A stretch of 64,000 bases of DNA from Ruminiclostridium papyrosolvens DSM 2782 (GTDB taxonomy: Bacteria; Bacillota; Clostridia; Acetivibrionales; DSM-1351). Location: NCBI RefSeq assembly GCF_029318685.1, contig NZ_CP119677.1:4455001-4519000 (forward strand), given 5' to 3'. Made by a program: the position numbers and the translations under genes. Below, piece after piece: positions 26,742 through 35,172 of the stretch; positions within the stretch are counted from its first letter, which is position 1, and each line of letters begins with the position of its first letter. Below the pieces are notes generated by a model, which worked only from the letters and a program-made list of their open reading frames with translations, was not told the origin of the DNA and did no database searches.

Positions 26742-28619
26742 TTACTTCATAGCCTTTCCCGTTATCTTCTCTATAGCCTTAACAGCAGCGTAATACATTT
26801 CCGAGTATTCCACATCGATTTTATTTTTGAGTTTCTTTATGAGAGTTTCGTCAATAACTCCCTGTTTGCAGGCTTCATCATAATACTTTTTATTTGTAAC
26901 CTTCTTTCCTGCCACATCCAGAAGTATCTGCGCAAGCTTATCCTTTGTTAAAGGTTCATTCTTTAAATACACTCTGAGAGCGGTATCAAAATCATAGTTA
27001 TACTTATCAGGTGCTGTTCTTACTACTCCGTTTAATATAATATATGCAAAGTCCTGACTTTTAGCCTTCTTGTTAAATTTGAGGTCATTTGTTATCCCTG
27101 CACTGAGCAAACCTGCATTAAGCAACTTTTCAGCATAGGGATAACTCCAGTCAGAAGTAAGGCTTGTTAAGTCCTCTTTTATATCCGACATAAATATTCC
27201 CTTTTTACGCAATACCTTTTCTACTTCAGTCTGAGTGTCCAGATTGTAATCCTCAACTATATGAGGAATATCTATTTTCTTTGAAATACTGTAGGCGGAG
27301 ATTATCCCTGCGGCATACCCCATACCTGATTTACTGGAATTTGAATTTATGGCACTTTGCACCAGAGACGAACAGGAGATTTTATCCCCCGTCATAAGAA
27401 CATTGGTTAAACCTTGGGGAATTATTGAGCGCAGCGGAATATAAAATATCTTTGGATTGCAGATAATATAACCGTTTCCGTCCTCCATAGTCATTGTCAC
27501 AGGTCTTGATGCAGTACTGATTCTGTCACTGAATCTCTTACCTGTAAGTATATCTCCAAGTGTTAAGTTATATAGTCCTTTGAAATGATATGCCGATGGT
27601 CTGATAAACTGTGTCGCTATGCTTAATCCCCCGGAATTTTTAAAGGGCTCCAGATTTAGCTTCAAATACTGAAACAAGTCCATACATTCTTTTGAAGCAA
27701 TATTATAGTACTCCTTAATCATCTTTTCATTTTGCAAATCAATATTTTTAACGGTAATTCCTTCAATAAGAACCTTGTTGTTGCCTTGGTCTGTTATATT
27801 AAACCCTGAAAGGGATACGTTTGAATTACTGATATTATATTGTTTCAAAAGGCTGCTGATAAGCATTTTCTGCTCATTTATTAATTTCTCAACCTGTTTG
27901 TAATCAACTCCGGATACCATGAAATTCAGATATACCGGGGGAAACAGATTTTTTATTCCAATATCGGTATAGCCCGAACTATACGGTACATTACCCTTTT
28001 TAAGTATTTCTCCCTCTTTTGTAGCATCTATGTACTTTTTAGCAGTTATAGTTCTTTTTCCATTGGGTGTATTAACCTCTATTTTCTGAACCTCACCGCC
28101 TTGGATTTCCATTTCATTAATCCGGGAATCATAAATTACATCCAGACGTTTTTCCTTTGAAACCATTTCCTTGATGGTTTTTAAATAATTACCTATGTTT
28201 AAAGCCTCTCCTGATTTGTACCTGATCTCCTTGAATATGTCTGAGCTGACGTTGATTCCCGTTGGAGTAACATCAGGTGACCAGCTTGTGTCATAGGAAC
28301 CTCCCAGCTGACTCCCAAGCTCCTTATCTGAGCATATCAAAAGGGTTTTTGCACCAACATCCGTTGCCCCCAATGCCGCACTGATTGCATCAATACCATC
28401 ACCTATAACTGCTATATCATAATTATCCGAACCCTTGTCGCTTCCCAAATTATCGAGAGTAACATCTTCTCCGGCTTCAAAATAATAGTCTTTTTTAAAA
28501 ATCATTGGCCGGATTGCGAAGAAAAAAACTACTATTGCAATTGTCAGAACTAACACGACCCTGACCAGAATATCAATCCTCTTATCCAGTTTGGTTGTTG
28601 GCTTGGTTTTCTTTTTCAT
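26742..28619 (-). CDS. Membrane-anchored FAD-dependent oxidoreductase with SLH-like C-terminal region
   Basis: A 625-residue protein. A basic N terminus and one transmembrane helix (about residues 20-42) anchor it; the remainder should face outward. Residues about 66-450 form an FAD_oxidored-type domain: a degenerate dinucleotide motif IAVIGDGIDAISAA, then QLGGSYDTSW, YIDATKEGEIL and SGMGYAAGIISAYS near the FAD-closing end. Residues about 490-535 (WSYPYAEKLLNAGLLSAG ... KSQDFAYIILNGV) resemble an SLH motif, with a partial second copy (PLTKDKLAQILLDV). Export of an FAD enzyme by a simple N-terminal anchor would be unusual, so the orientation is uncertain. The substrate is unknown. It is monocistronic. 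Confidence 0.75.
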   Translation of the reverse strand: MKKKTKPTTKLDKRIDILVRVVLVLTIAIVVFFFAIRPMIFKKDYYFEAGEDVTLDNLGSDKGSDNYDIAVIGDGIDAISAALGATDVGAKTLLICSDKELGSQLGGSYDTSWSPDVTPTGINVSSDIFKEIRYKSGEALNIGNYLKTIKEMVSKEKRLDVIYDSRINEMEIQGGEVQKIEVNTPNGKRTITAKKYIDATKEGEILKKGNVPYSSGYTDIGIKNLFPPVYLNFMVSGVDYKQVEKLINEQKMLISSLLKQYNISNSNVSLSGFNITDQGNNKVLIEGITVKNIDLQNEKMIKEYYNIASKECMDLFQYLKLNLEPFKNSGGLSIATQFIRPSAYHFKGLYNLTLGDILTGKRFSDRISTASRPVTMTMEDGNGYIICNPKIFYIPLRSIIPQGLTNVLMTGDKISCSSLVQSAINSNSSKSGMGYAAGIISAYSISKKIDIPHIVEDYNLDTQTEVEKVLRKKGIFMSDIKEDLTSLTSDWSYPYAEKLLNAGLLSAGITNDLKFNKKAKSQDFAYIILNGVVRTAPDKYNYDFDTALRVYLKNEPLTKDKLAQILLDVAGKKVTNKKYYDEACKQGVIDETLIKKLKNKIDVEYSEMYYAAVKAIEKITGKAMK

Positions 28620-28658
28620 TTAGTCATTATCCTCTTTCCGGTTATCTTATTTTTATAC

Positions 28659-28704
28659 AAAAAAAGAAGCTATATATATTATCGACTATAAGCTTCTTTT
28701 TCTT
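28659..28704 (-). terminator. Terminator after the small membrane-protein gene
   Basis: On the minus strand, AAAAAGAAGCTTATA pairs with TATAGCTTCTTTTT and ends in a run of T. It lies between the 28735-29265 gene and the oxidoreductase, so these are separate transcripts. Confidence 0.8.
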
Positions 28705-28734
28705 AATAATTGTATTTAATATGTAATTTTCACA

Positions 28735-29265
28735 TTATTTTATTGTATATGTACCCTTTATCATTATATCTGCAGGTGCATTTGCCTTAATACCTCTTCC
28801 GTCAGCTTTTGGTACAAGCAGAAGCTGATTGTCGGGAATTATCTCACCATTTTTGATGTCTCTTCCTGATATCAGGTTTGAAACTCCTCCTGTTGCTGTG
28901 GAAGATACATAAGCAACAACTTTGTTTTTTGTCCTGACAATAATTTCACAGCTGTCACCGCCAACAAGGGTCTGCCCGGTCTGAAGTTTGATAATTTTAA
29001 AAGTCATACTGGCTTTCAAATCAGCAAGTTCTTTTTCAAGCTCAACTACCTTTTTTTGGGCATCGTTTGTCTGTATGAGAGTTTTTAATTCAGTCTCCAA
29101 AGCATCTATGTAGGTTTTGTCATACAGAACAGGGGAACTGCTTGTGGAAGTTGGCGTTGCAGCAGCCATAACAGCAGGAGCAATATGTAGCAATGCGAAT
29201 GCGCCAATCAGTATTAGAGTAATAATTACATACTCTTTTTTTATTCTTTTAAACAATCCTCTCAT
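28735..29265 (-). CDS. Membrane-anchored coiled-coil protein, unknown function
   Basis: A 176-residue protein. It has a basic N terminus (MRGLFKRIKKEY), one hydrophobic helix or signal anchor (residues about 13-34), a Thr/Ser/Pro-rich linker, a short coiled coil (YIDALETELKTLIQTND ... VVELEKELADLKASM) and a C-terminal beta-rich domain (GQTLVGGDSCEIIVRTKNKVVAYV, and NQLLLVPKADGRGI). The C-terminal part recalls small outward-facing domains conserved in clostridia, but no named family is certain. It lies 28 bases downstream of ndoA on the same strand and may be co-transcribed with the alr-ndoAI-ndoA genes. Confidence 0.7.
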   Translation of the reverse strand: MRGLFKRIKKEYVIITLILIGAFALLHIAPAVMAAATPTSTSSSPVLYDKTYIDALETELKTLIQTNDAQKKVVELEKELADLKASMTFKIIKLQTGQTLVGGDSCEIIVRTKNKVVAYVSSTATGGVSNLISGRDIKNGEIIPDNQLLLVPKADGRGIKANAPADIMIKGTYTIK

Positions 29266-29293
29266 AAAATACCTCTCTTTCGTATATTAATGT

Positions 29294-29644
29294 CTATATT
29301 TCAGAAAGTCCGAAGCTAACCTCCAGAGCATTGTTGACTTTTGTCATCAGGTCATCATCAAGGTGCCCTATTTTTTCTCTTAATCTCTTCTTGTCAATAG
29401 TTCTTATCTGTTCAAGAAGAATGACGGAATCTTTTGCAAGACCGTATTCAAGAGCACCTATTTCAATATGGGTCGGCAACTTAGCTTTATTTATTTGAGA
29501 AGTAATTGCAGCAGCAATTACTGTAGGGCTGTATTTATTGCCAACATCGTTCTGTACAATTAAAACCGGCCTTACGCCGCCCTGTTCTGAGCCAATAACC
29601 GGGCTCAGATCAGCGTAATAAATGTCTCCTCTTTTAATTACCAC
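29294..29644 (-). CDS. ndoA: EndoA/MazF-type endoribonuclease toxin
   Basis: A 116-residue PemK/MazF-fold toxin. [30 protein letters not shown] is the signature N-terminal portion, with the catalytic arginine in GVRPV and threonine in AAITSQ, closely resembling B. subtilis EndoA, which cuts mRNA at UACAU. The start is a GTG with GGAGG 4 bases upstream, and it overlaps the antitoxin gene by 7 bases. The locus next to alr is conserved across Firmicutes, so this is a core chromosomal toxin-antitoxin pair rather than a mobile one. Confidence 0.95.
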   Translation of the reverse strand: MVIKRGDIYYADLSPVIGSEQGGVRPVLIVQNDVGNKYSPTVIAAAITSQINKAKLPTHIEIGALEYGLAKDSVILLEQIRTIDKKRLREKIGHLDDDLMTKVNNALEVSFGLSEI

Positions 29645-29922
29645 GTTTCCTCCATCTCCCCAAGCCGTTCCTCATACTTGCATTGCTGCTCGTTGTCAGC
29701 TGCAAGGCAAACCTCCGCCAGCTTAAGATTTATTTCAGCCATTTCTTCGTAGCCAAGCTTCATTTCTTCCCTCAAACGAATTTTACGTCTTTCCCTCAAA
29801 TAAAGTATCATTGCTTCTCTGACAAGTTCACTTCTATTGGTTTTTTCGACGTTAACCATGTTATCTATTTCCTCAAGTAAATTATCCGGAATACTGACCA
29901 TTATCTTTTTATATTGAGACAA
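29638..29922 (-). CDS. ndoAI: EndoAI antitoxin, ribbon-helix-helix type
   Basis: A 94-residue protein. The N-terminal ribbon-helix-helix [19 protein letters not shown] ... [16 protein letters not shown] binds DNA and mediates autoregulation. The acidic C-terminal helix, rich in Glu and including [14 protein letters not shown], would wrap and inhibit EndoA. The start is a TTG preceded by GGGGG at 6 bases. It is cotranscribed with the toxin gene and lies 152 bases downstream of alr. The context and length agree with B. subtilis ndoAI. Confidence 0.93.
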   Translation of the reverse strand: MSQYKKIMVSIPDNLLEEIDNMVNVEKTNRSELVREAMILYLRERRKIRLREEMKLGYEEMAEINLKLAEVCLAADNEQQCKYEERLGEMEETW

Positions 29923-30074
29923 TTTAAACCCCCACTCTCTACTTTAACCCTCTATATTATTCTATGTGGTTCAAAGAAGATAATTATAGTTTATGTTATC
30001 ATATAGTAATATTATAATATTCCGACATGTGCGAGGTCAAATTAAGTTTTTATTACCAAATCCTCCAAAACCGC

Positions 30075-31244
30075 TTATATCAAATAATTCAGGATTTTCG
30101 ATATCTTTCCATCTTTGACAAAAGCCCTTGGAATTCTTTTACCAACTATACAAACCAATTCATAATTAATCATGCCAATTGTTTGGGCAACATCCTCTGC
30201 TGTAATATTATTTTGTCCCTGAGCACCAATTAGTACTACCTCATCCCCAACCTCCACATTACTTCCAATATCAGTTATATCCACCATACATTGGTCCATA
30301 CATACCCTTCCCACTACGGGAGCAAACTCACCGTTAATTAGCACTTTTCCCTTATTGCTTAGCATACGGTTGAATCCGTCAGCGTAGCCGATAGGTATTG
30401 TAGCAATTTTTGAGGTTCTTCCGGTTGTAAATATCCTGCCGTAGCTTATGGAGGTGTTTTTTTCGACTTCTTTTACCATAATTACATTTGCCTTAAGAGT
30501 CATAGCCGGTTTTAAATCTATCTTTGCCTTATTTACATCATCCGAAGGGTACATGCCGTAAAGTATTATCCCCGGCCTGACCATATCAAGATGCATTTCA
30601 GGGTATTCAATGATTGCTGCACTGTTTGCACAGTGCTTAACCGGAATATGTATTCCTATTCTCTGAAGCTCACAGCAAATGCTCATAAACCTTTCAAACT
30701 GAGTATTGGTGTATTCCCTGTTTTTTTCATCGGCAGTAGCAAAATGTGTAAACAGCCCTTCAATTATGATATTGGGGAGACGGCTTATTTCAACAACGTT
30801 TTTTACCGCACTGTACCCCGGCAGAAATCCTATTCTGGACATTCCGGTGTCAATCTTTATGTGGATTTTTACCTTTTTGCCCTGCCTCACTGCTTCATCG
30901 GATAATGCCTGCGCCAAATCATGACTGAATACCGACTGTGTAACATCATTTTCTATTATTTCGTTTGCCCGTCTGGGGTCAGTATATCCAAGAATAAGTA
31001 TAGGAACCTCTATACCTTCTCTCCTTAACTGTATTGCCTCATCCAGCATTGATACTGCAAACCGTGATGCCCCGTTCTCAAGTAGGGTTTTTGCCACCTC
31101 CATTACTCCGTGCCCATAAGCATCTGCCTTGACTACTCCCATTATCTCAGCATTCTTGCCGGTAATTCTCCTTATTTCTCTAATATTGTGCGCAATATTA
31201 TCAAGGCTTATTTCAGCCCATGCCCTATTTAGTTTATATTCCAT
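30075..31244 (-). CDS. alr: Alanine racemase
   Basis: A 389-residue PLP enzyme that makes D-alanine for peptidoglycan. The Schiff-base lysine is in VVKADAYGHG (near residue 39 from the chosen start), the catalytic tyrosine in SYGRIF, and the barrel segments FTHFATAD, HCANSAA and RPGIILYG are intact. The start is the ATG at 31242-31244 with a GGGGGC site 7 bases upstream; the longer frame begins with GTG at 31259. It is 87 bases downstream of nnr and upstream of ndoAI, the usual Firmicute order. Spore-specific paralogues exist in this group, so a second alr could be elsewhere. Confidence 0.95.
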   Translation of the reverse strand: MEYKLNRAWAEISLDNIAHNIREIRRITGKNAEIMGVVKADAYGHGVMEVAKTLLENGASRFAVSMLDEAIQLRREGIEVPILILGYTDPRRANEIIENDVTQSVFSHDLAQALSDEAVRQGKKVKIHIKIDTGMSRIGFLPGYSAVKNVVEISRLPNIIIEGLFTHFATADEKNREYTNTQFERFMSICCELQRIGIHIPVKHCANSAAIIEYPEMHLDMVRPGIILYGMYPSDDVNKAKIDLKPAMTLKANVIMVKEVEKNTSISYGRIFTTGRTSKIATIPIGYADGFNRMLSNKGKVLINGEFAPVVGRVCMDQCMVDITDIGSNVEVGDEVVLIGAQGQNNITAEDVAQTIGMINYELVCIVGKRIPRAFVKDGKISKILNYLI

Positions 31245-31331
31245 TTCTTTTGCCCCCACAAAACTTTATCTTTATGTCTTTTATTATCTTTTAGTATATC
31301 CAAATAATGTTTTTTGAAAACATGTAATCAA

Positions 31332-32882
31332 TTAAATTGTTTCAATTATGGCAGCGGGTATATTTTCTACTATATCCATTGCGTTAAGTCCGTATTCACC
31401 TTTACAGCGTGCAGCTATATCTCCTGCCAGTCCGTGGAGATACACTCCTGCAACAGCAGCGTATACTGCAGTTGCTCCCTGTCCCACCAAGGACGCAATT
31501 ATTCCCGTGAGAGAATCCCCGCTTCCGGCGGTAGCCATACCCGCATTTCCCGTAGAATTAATATATACATGTCCTTTTTTATCTGCAATAACCGTTCTTG
31601 CACCCTTTAGTACAACAGTAACACCCCATAGTGCTGCAAACTTTTTTGCTACTTCTGTGCGATTATCCTGTATATAGGAAATATCAAGTCCTGTAAGCCT
31701 TGACATCTCGCCGGGATGAGGAGTTACAACAACCTGATTCTTGAATGCTCCAAACATTTCCGTATTTTGTGCAATTATATTCAAAGCATCGGCATCGAGA
31801 ACTACAGGTAAATCAGATGTCTCTGCAAGCCTTTTTATTATATTATATAACCCTTTTTCAGAAGAAAGACCAGGGCCTATAGCCGCCACATCACACTTTC
31901 TTAATAATTCAGTTATTTCATTAAGACTTTTTTCGCTGATTATATCTATGCTGTCAGTAAGGTTTACCGCTACTGCTTCGGGTACAACCGTTTGGCAAAC
32001 ATTTATAAGCTTTGACGGAACTGCCATATATACAAGGCCTGAACCTGTACGAAGAGAAGCCTTGGCAGTTAGACAGCCTGAGCCCGCCATTCCTGTTGAG
32101 CCTGAAACGACTGCAACCTTGCCGCAATTGCCCTTATTATATTCTGCTTTTCTGGATGGAATCAAAGATCTGACAACTTCCCGGTCAACCCATGTTGTTG
32201 TCTCCGGTATATACTCAACCGCCTGACGCGGCATACCAATGCTTTCCACTATCAGTTCACCCGTATAGTCCGCCCCGGGATATACCAACTGTCCTATTTT
32301 GGGACATTGAAAGGTAACGGTTTTATCTGCCTTTATACACGCCTCTGAGGTTCTGCCCGTAGCTGAATCAATGCCGGAGGCAATATCTATGGAAATAGTA
32401 TGACGGGAGTATCTGTTTACGGCATCTGCAACCTGCCTAATTATTCCTTGAATTTCTCCTCTGAAGCCCGTTCCGAAAATACCGTCCAATACCAGCTCTG
32501 CTTTCTCAATATCTGAGCAAAGCTCTTCTTTTGTGGCGTTGACACCTAAGTATTTGACGGGTACACCTACGGTCTCCATTATCTCGAAATTCAACTTTGC
32601 ATCACCTGTCAAAACTTCCTTTCCAAACAGGCAATACAATTCTATTTTTTTGCCCTGTATAAAGAGGTGCCTTGCTGCCGCAAAAGCATCTCCGGCATTA
32701 TTTCCTTTTCCTGCTATTATTACTGCATGTATTGGTAAAGGATGTTCCTTTTCCAGATATAAATTTACATGTTCTACTACTTTCAAAGCAGCATTTTCCA
32801 TAAGTACAATACCGGGTATCCCAATATTATCAATGCAGTACTTATCTATCATTCCCATTTCTTTTCCGGTAACAGCCTTCAA
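31332..32882 (-). CDS. nnr: Bifunctional NAD(P)H-hydrate epimerase and dehydratase
   Basis: A 516-residue fusion. The N-terminal YjeF_N epimerase domain (GKGNNAGDAFAAARHL near residue 58, DGIFGTGFRG, SIDIASGIDSATG) is followed by a C-terminal carbohydrate-kinase-like dehydratase domain (GKVAVVSGSTGMAGSG, AIGPGLS, VVTPHPGEMSRL, TAGSGDSLTGIIA). It repairs NADHX and NADPHX using ADP or ATP. The start is a TTG with AGGTGA upstream. Downstream neighbours on the same strand are alr and the toxin-antitoxin genes, a widespread arrangement. Both domains look intact. Confidence 0.95.
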   Translation of the reverse strand: MKAVTGKEMGMIDKYCIDNIGIPGIVLMENAALKVVEHVNLYLEKEHPLPIHAVIIAGKGNNAGDAFAAARHLFIQGKKIELYCLFGKEVLTGDAKLNFEIMETVGVPVKYLGVNATKEELCSDIEKAELVLDGIFGTGFRGEIQGIIRQVADAVNRYSRHTISIDIASGIDSATGRTSEACIKADKTVTFQCPKIGQLVYPGADYTGELIVESIGMPRQAVEYIPETTTWVDREVVRSLIPSRKAEYNKGNCGKVAVVSGSTGMAGSGCLTAKASLRTGSGLVYMAVPSKLINVCQTVVPEAVAVNLTDSIDIISEKSLNEITELLRKCDVAAIGPGLSSEKGLYNIIKRLAETSDLPVVLDADALNIIAQNTEMFGAFKNQVVVTPHPGEMSRLTGLDISYIQDNRTEVAKKFAALWGVTVVLKGARTVIADKKGHVYINSTGNAGMATAGSGDSLTGIIASLVGQGATAVYAAVAGVYLHGLAGDIAARCKGEYGLNAMDIVENIPAAIIETI

Positions 32883-32903
32883 ACTTAATCACCTGCTTTT
32901 TTC

Positions 32904-33530
32904 CTATTTGCTGAAATAAATTTCATCCAGTTTCTGTAATTCATCTTTTCCAAGTAAATCATGGAAATATGAATATGTATCAGAGTAATCTTCTGCCAGA
33001 AGCTCCCTTTCCTCAATCATTTTCTTGAGCTTTTCTTTCGCTTCCGCGATCTCCTTGTCAAGTTCTGAAACCCTTAACTGATTTTCTCTTATTGAAAAGT
33101 ACACCAGCTTAACAGTGTACTCCAGAAGCTGTAGATTTTCCTCCCTGATTTCCTTCGGAATATCCAGAAGCCTTTCTTCATTTTCTTCCATTTTCTTATT
33201 TATAGCTACTATGGATTTTTCACATTCCTGCATTTTAGTATGTGCTTCCTTGTTATTTTTGTCAAAAACCTCTGTTGTAAGCCTAATAATACTGTCCATA
33301 CATTCTTTCTTTTTTATGGAAATATCCTTGGTTTCTGTGATTAATCGGGATTGTTCTTTTAAAAGCTCCTTTATACGATTTTCACATTCTGTTATATCAT
33401 TAGTTTTTTCCATATTTTTAAAAAGCCCGTTCCACCTTTCATCCAGTGTAAGCAACGAAATATCGTTTTTGAAAAGGACCTTTAAGTCAAAACCGTGAGC
33501 TTTGTTCTTTTTATTAAAAATGTTCCACAT
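32904..33530 (-). CDS. Coiled-coil protein, unknown function
   Basis: A 208-residue, highly charged, soluble protein. Residues about 40-185 are nearly continuous heptad-like coiled coil rich in Glu and Lys (for example NRIKELLKEQSRLITETK and LRVSELDKEIAEAKEKL). There are no cysteine motifs, signal peptide or catalytic signatures. GGGAGG lies 6 bases before the ATG. It is the first gene of the leftward block including nnr and alr, 21 bases before nnr, so probable cotranscription is the only clue. I do not recognise a named family. Confidence 0.75.
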   Translation of the reverse strand: MWNIFNKKNKAHGFDLKVLFKNDISLLTLDERWNGLFKNMEKTNDITECENRIKELLKEQSRLITETKDISIKKKECMDSIIRLTTEVFDKNNKEAHTKMQECEKSIVAINKKMEENEERLLDIPKEIREENLQLLEYTVKLVYFSIRENQLRVSELDKEIAEAKEKLKKMIEERELLAEDYSDTYSYFHDLLGKDELQKLDEIYFSK

Positions 33531-33717
33531 TTTAAGCCTCCCGCAGCATTAAGCTTTATCCCCTAATAACAATGACACACATTTATTAATTATACATCAA
33601 CAGTCAATTGAAAGGATTAGTTTAGTATATTTATATATCGGTATAAATAGGAAAATATTTCACTTTTTAATATTTATTAATTTAATGTAAACATCCTATA
33701 CCGTAGTCCCTTAAAAT

Positions 33718-33746
33718 TTGACATTGAAAAATGGAAATGTTAAACT
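33718..33746 (+). promoter_or_regulatory. Sigma-A promoter of the wecC-led glycan cluster
   Basis: TTGACA (33718-33723) and TAAACT (33741-33746) are separated by 17 bases. The 302-bp gap between divergent genes also contains A+T-rich sequence but no further gene or recognisable riboswitch. Confidence 0.65.
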
Positions 33747-33832
33747 ATTGTAGTGTCAAAATATTGTCAATACTCGTTTTTGGAGTATTTTTACATTAAC
33801 TTTTGATGTTCATTTTTTAAACAATAAGGGAA

Positions 33833-35107
33833 GTGATTGTCATTAACAATAAGAAAAAAATATGTATTATCGGTCTTGGTTATATCGGTCTTCCAACTGC
33901 CGCTATGTTCGCAACACACGGGCATAATATTGTAGGAGTTGACGTAAAAAAAGAAGTTGTTGATTCACTTAACCAGGGAAGGATAATCATCGAGGAACCA
34001 TATCTGGACATTATGGTACAGGCAGCTGTCACATCAGGGAATTTGAGAGCACAGCTCACTCCTGAGGAAGCTGATGTATTTATTATATCGGTACCGACAC
34101 CAATTAATGCTGACAAGACAGCAGATATGAGGTTTGTACGTTCGGCAACCGAATCTATTGTGCCTTATCTTCGTGAAGGCTGCGTTGTAATATTGGAATC
34201 CACCTCACCGCCGGGAACTGTTGAAGGCTTGATGCTCCCTATTTTGAAGGAATCAGGTCTTGAAATAGGAACCCAGCTTTTGGTTGCACACTCTCCGGAG
34301 CGTGTATTACCGGGTAAAATTCTGGTTGAGCTTGTAGAAAACAATAGAATTGTAGGAGGAATAAATGCGGCTTCCAGTGAAGCTGTACGTGATCTTTACA
34401 GAACTTTTGTTAAGGGGGAAATATTCCTTACCGACGCTACAACCGCTGAAATGTGCAAGCTAATGGAAAACACCTTCAGAGATGTTAATATTGCTTTGGC
34501 TAACGAGCTTGCAAAGCTTTGCGAAAAGATGGGTATAAATGCATGGGATGTTATTAAGTATTCAAACAAGCACCCGAGAGTTAATCTTCACCAACCCGGT
34601 CCGGGTGTTGGAGGACACTGTCTTGCAGTTGACCCTTGGTTTATTGTTGAAAAGGAACCTGACCTTGCAAAGATAATCAAACTCAGCAGAACCACCAACG
34701 ACAGTATGCCTCATCACGTATACAATCGCTCAAAGAGTATTCTTTCAGAGGTTGACGGAATTAAAAAGGTAATAATCCTTGGTGCTACCTACAAGCCAAA
34801 TATTGACGACATGCGTGAGAGCCCGGTTATGGAACTGGTTGAGCTGTTTGAACAGGATTCAGACTTTGATGTTTGTATTTATGATCCTCATATAGCTTCA
34901 CATAAGCTCATATGCAATGACCTTGAAGAAGCTGTAAGCGGAGGGCATCTGGTTATACTTGGTGTTAACCATGATGAATTTGCTAAAATCAACTTTTCCA
35001 AGCTGCAGCCGCTGATGGCACAAGCCAACATATTTGATACAAGAAATTTCTATGACAGAGCGGCGTTGATAGCTGCGGGCTTCAATGCTTATCTTCTTGG
35101 AGCATAA
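33833..35107 (+). CDS. wecC: UDP-N-acetyl-D-mannosamine dehydrogenase
   Basis: About 420 residues. The N-terminal NAD domain has IIGLGYIGLPTAAMFATHG, a middle domain has STSPPGTVEG and HSPERVLPGK, and the catalytic cysteine lies in GPGVGGHCLAVDPWFIV. This active-site wording is close to WecC, which oxidises UDP-ManNAc to UDP-ManNAcA. Related UDP-GlcNAc or glucose dehydrogenases are the alternative. The open frame begins at GTG 33833, but AAGGGAA abuts that codon. The ATT at 33842 sits 8 bases from the site and gives a more usual N terminus, so an ATT start is possible. It is the first gene of the glycan cluster. Confidence 0.88.
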   Translation: MIVINNKKKICIIGLGYIGLPTAAMFATHGHNIVGVDVKKEVVDSLNQGRIIIEEPYLDIMVQAAVTSGNLRAQLTPEEADVFIISVPTPINADKTADMRFVRSATESIVPYLREGCVVILESTSPPGTVEGLMLPILKESGLEIGTQLLVAHSPERVLPGKILVELVENNRIVGGINAASSEAVRDLYRTFVKGEIFLTDATTAEMCKLMENTFRDVNIALANELAKLCEKMGINAWDVIKYSNKHPRVNLHQPGPGVGGHCLAVDPWFIVEKEPDLAKIIKLSRTTNDSMPHHVYNRSKSILSEVDGIKKVIILGATYKPNIDDMRESPVMELVELFEQDSDFDVCIYDPHIASHKLICNDLEEAVSGGHLVILGVNHDEFAKINFSKLQPLMAQANIFDTRNFYDRAALIAAGFNAYLLGA

Positions 35108-35119
35108 AAACAACAGACT

Positions 35120-35156
35120 GCCCTTCGGTTTTTAGTCTCCGGAGGGCTTTTCTTGA
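35120..35156 (+). terminator. Hairpin terminator or attenuator after wecC
   Basis: GCCCTTCGG pairs with CCGGAGGGC (one G-T pair) across a 10-base loop, followed by TTTTCTTG. Because the GT4 gene begins at 35173 without an obvious separate promoter, partial readthrough is likely. Confidence 0.65.
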
Positions 35157-35172
35157 ATTTGAAAGGATTCTC

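Noticed and set aside
31741-32226. A 161-codon plus-strand frame inside nnr
   Set aside because: Antisense of conserved nnr sequence; high Ser/Thr/Pro content is typical of such shadows.
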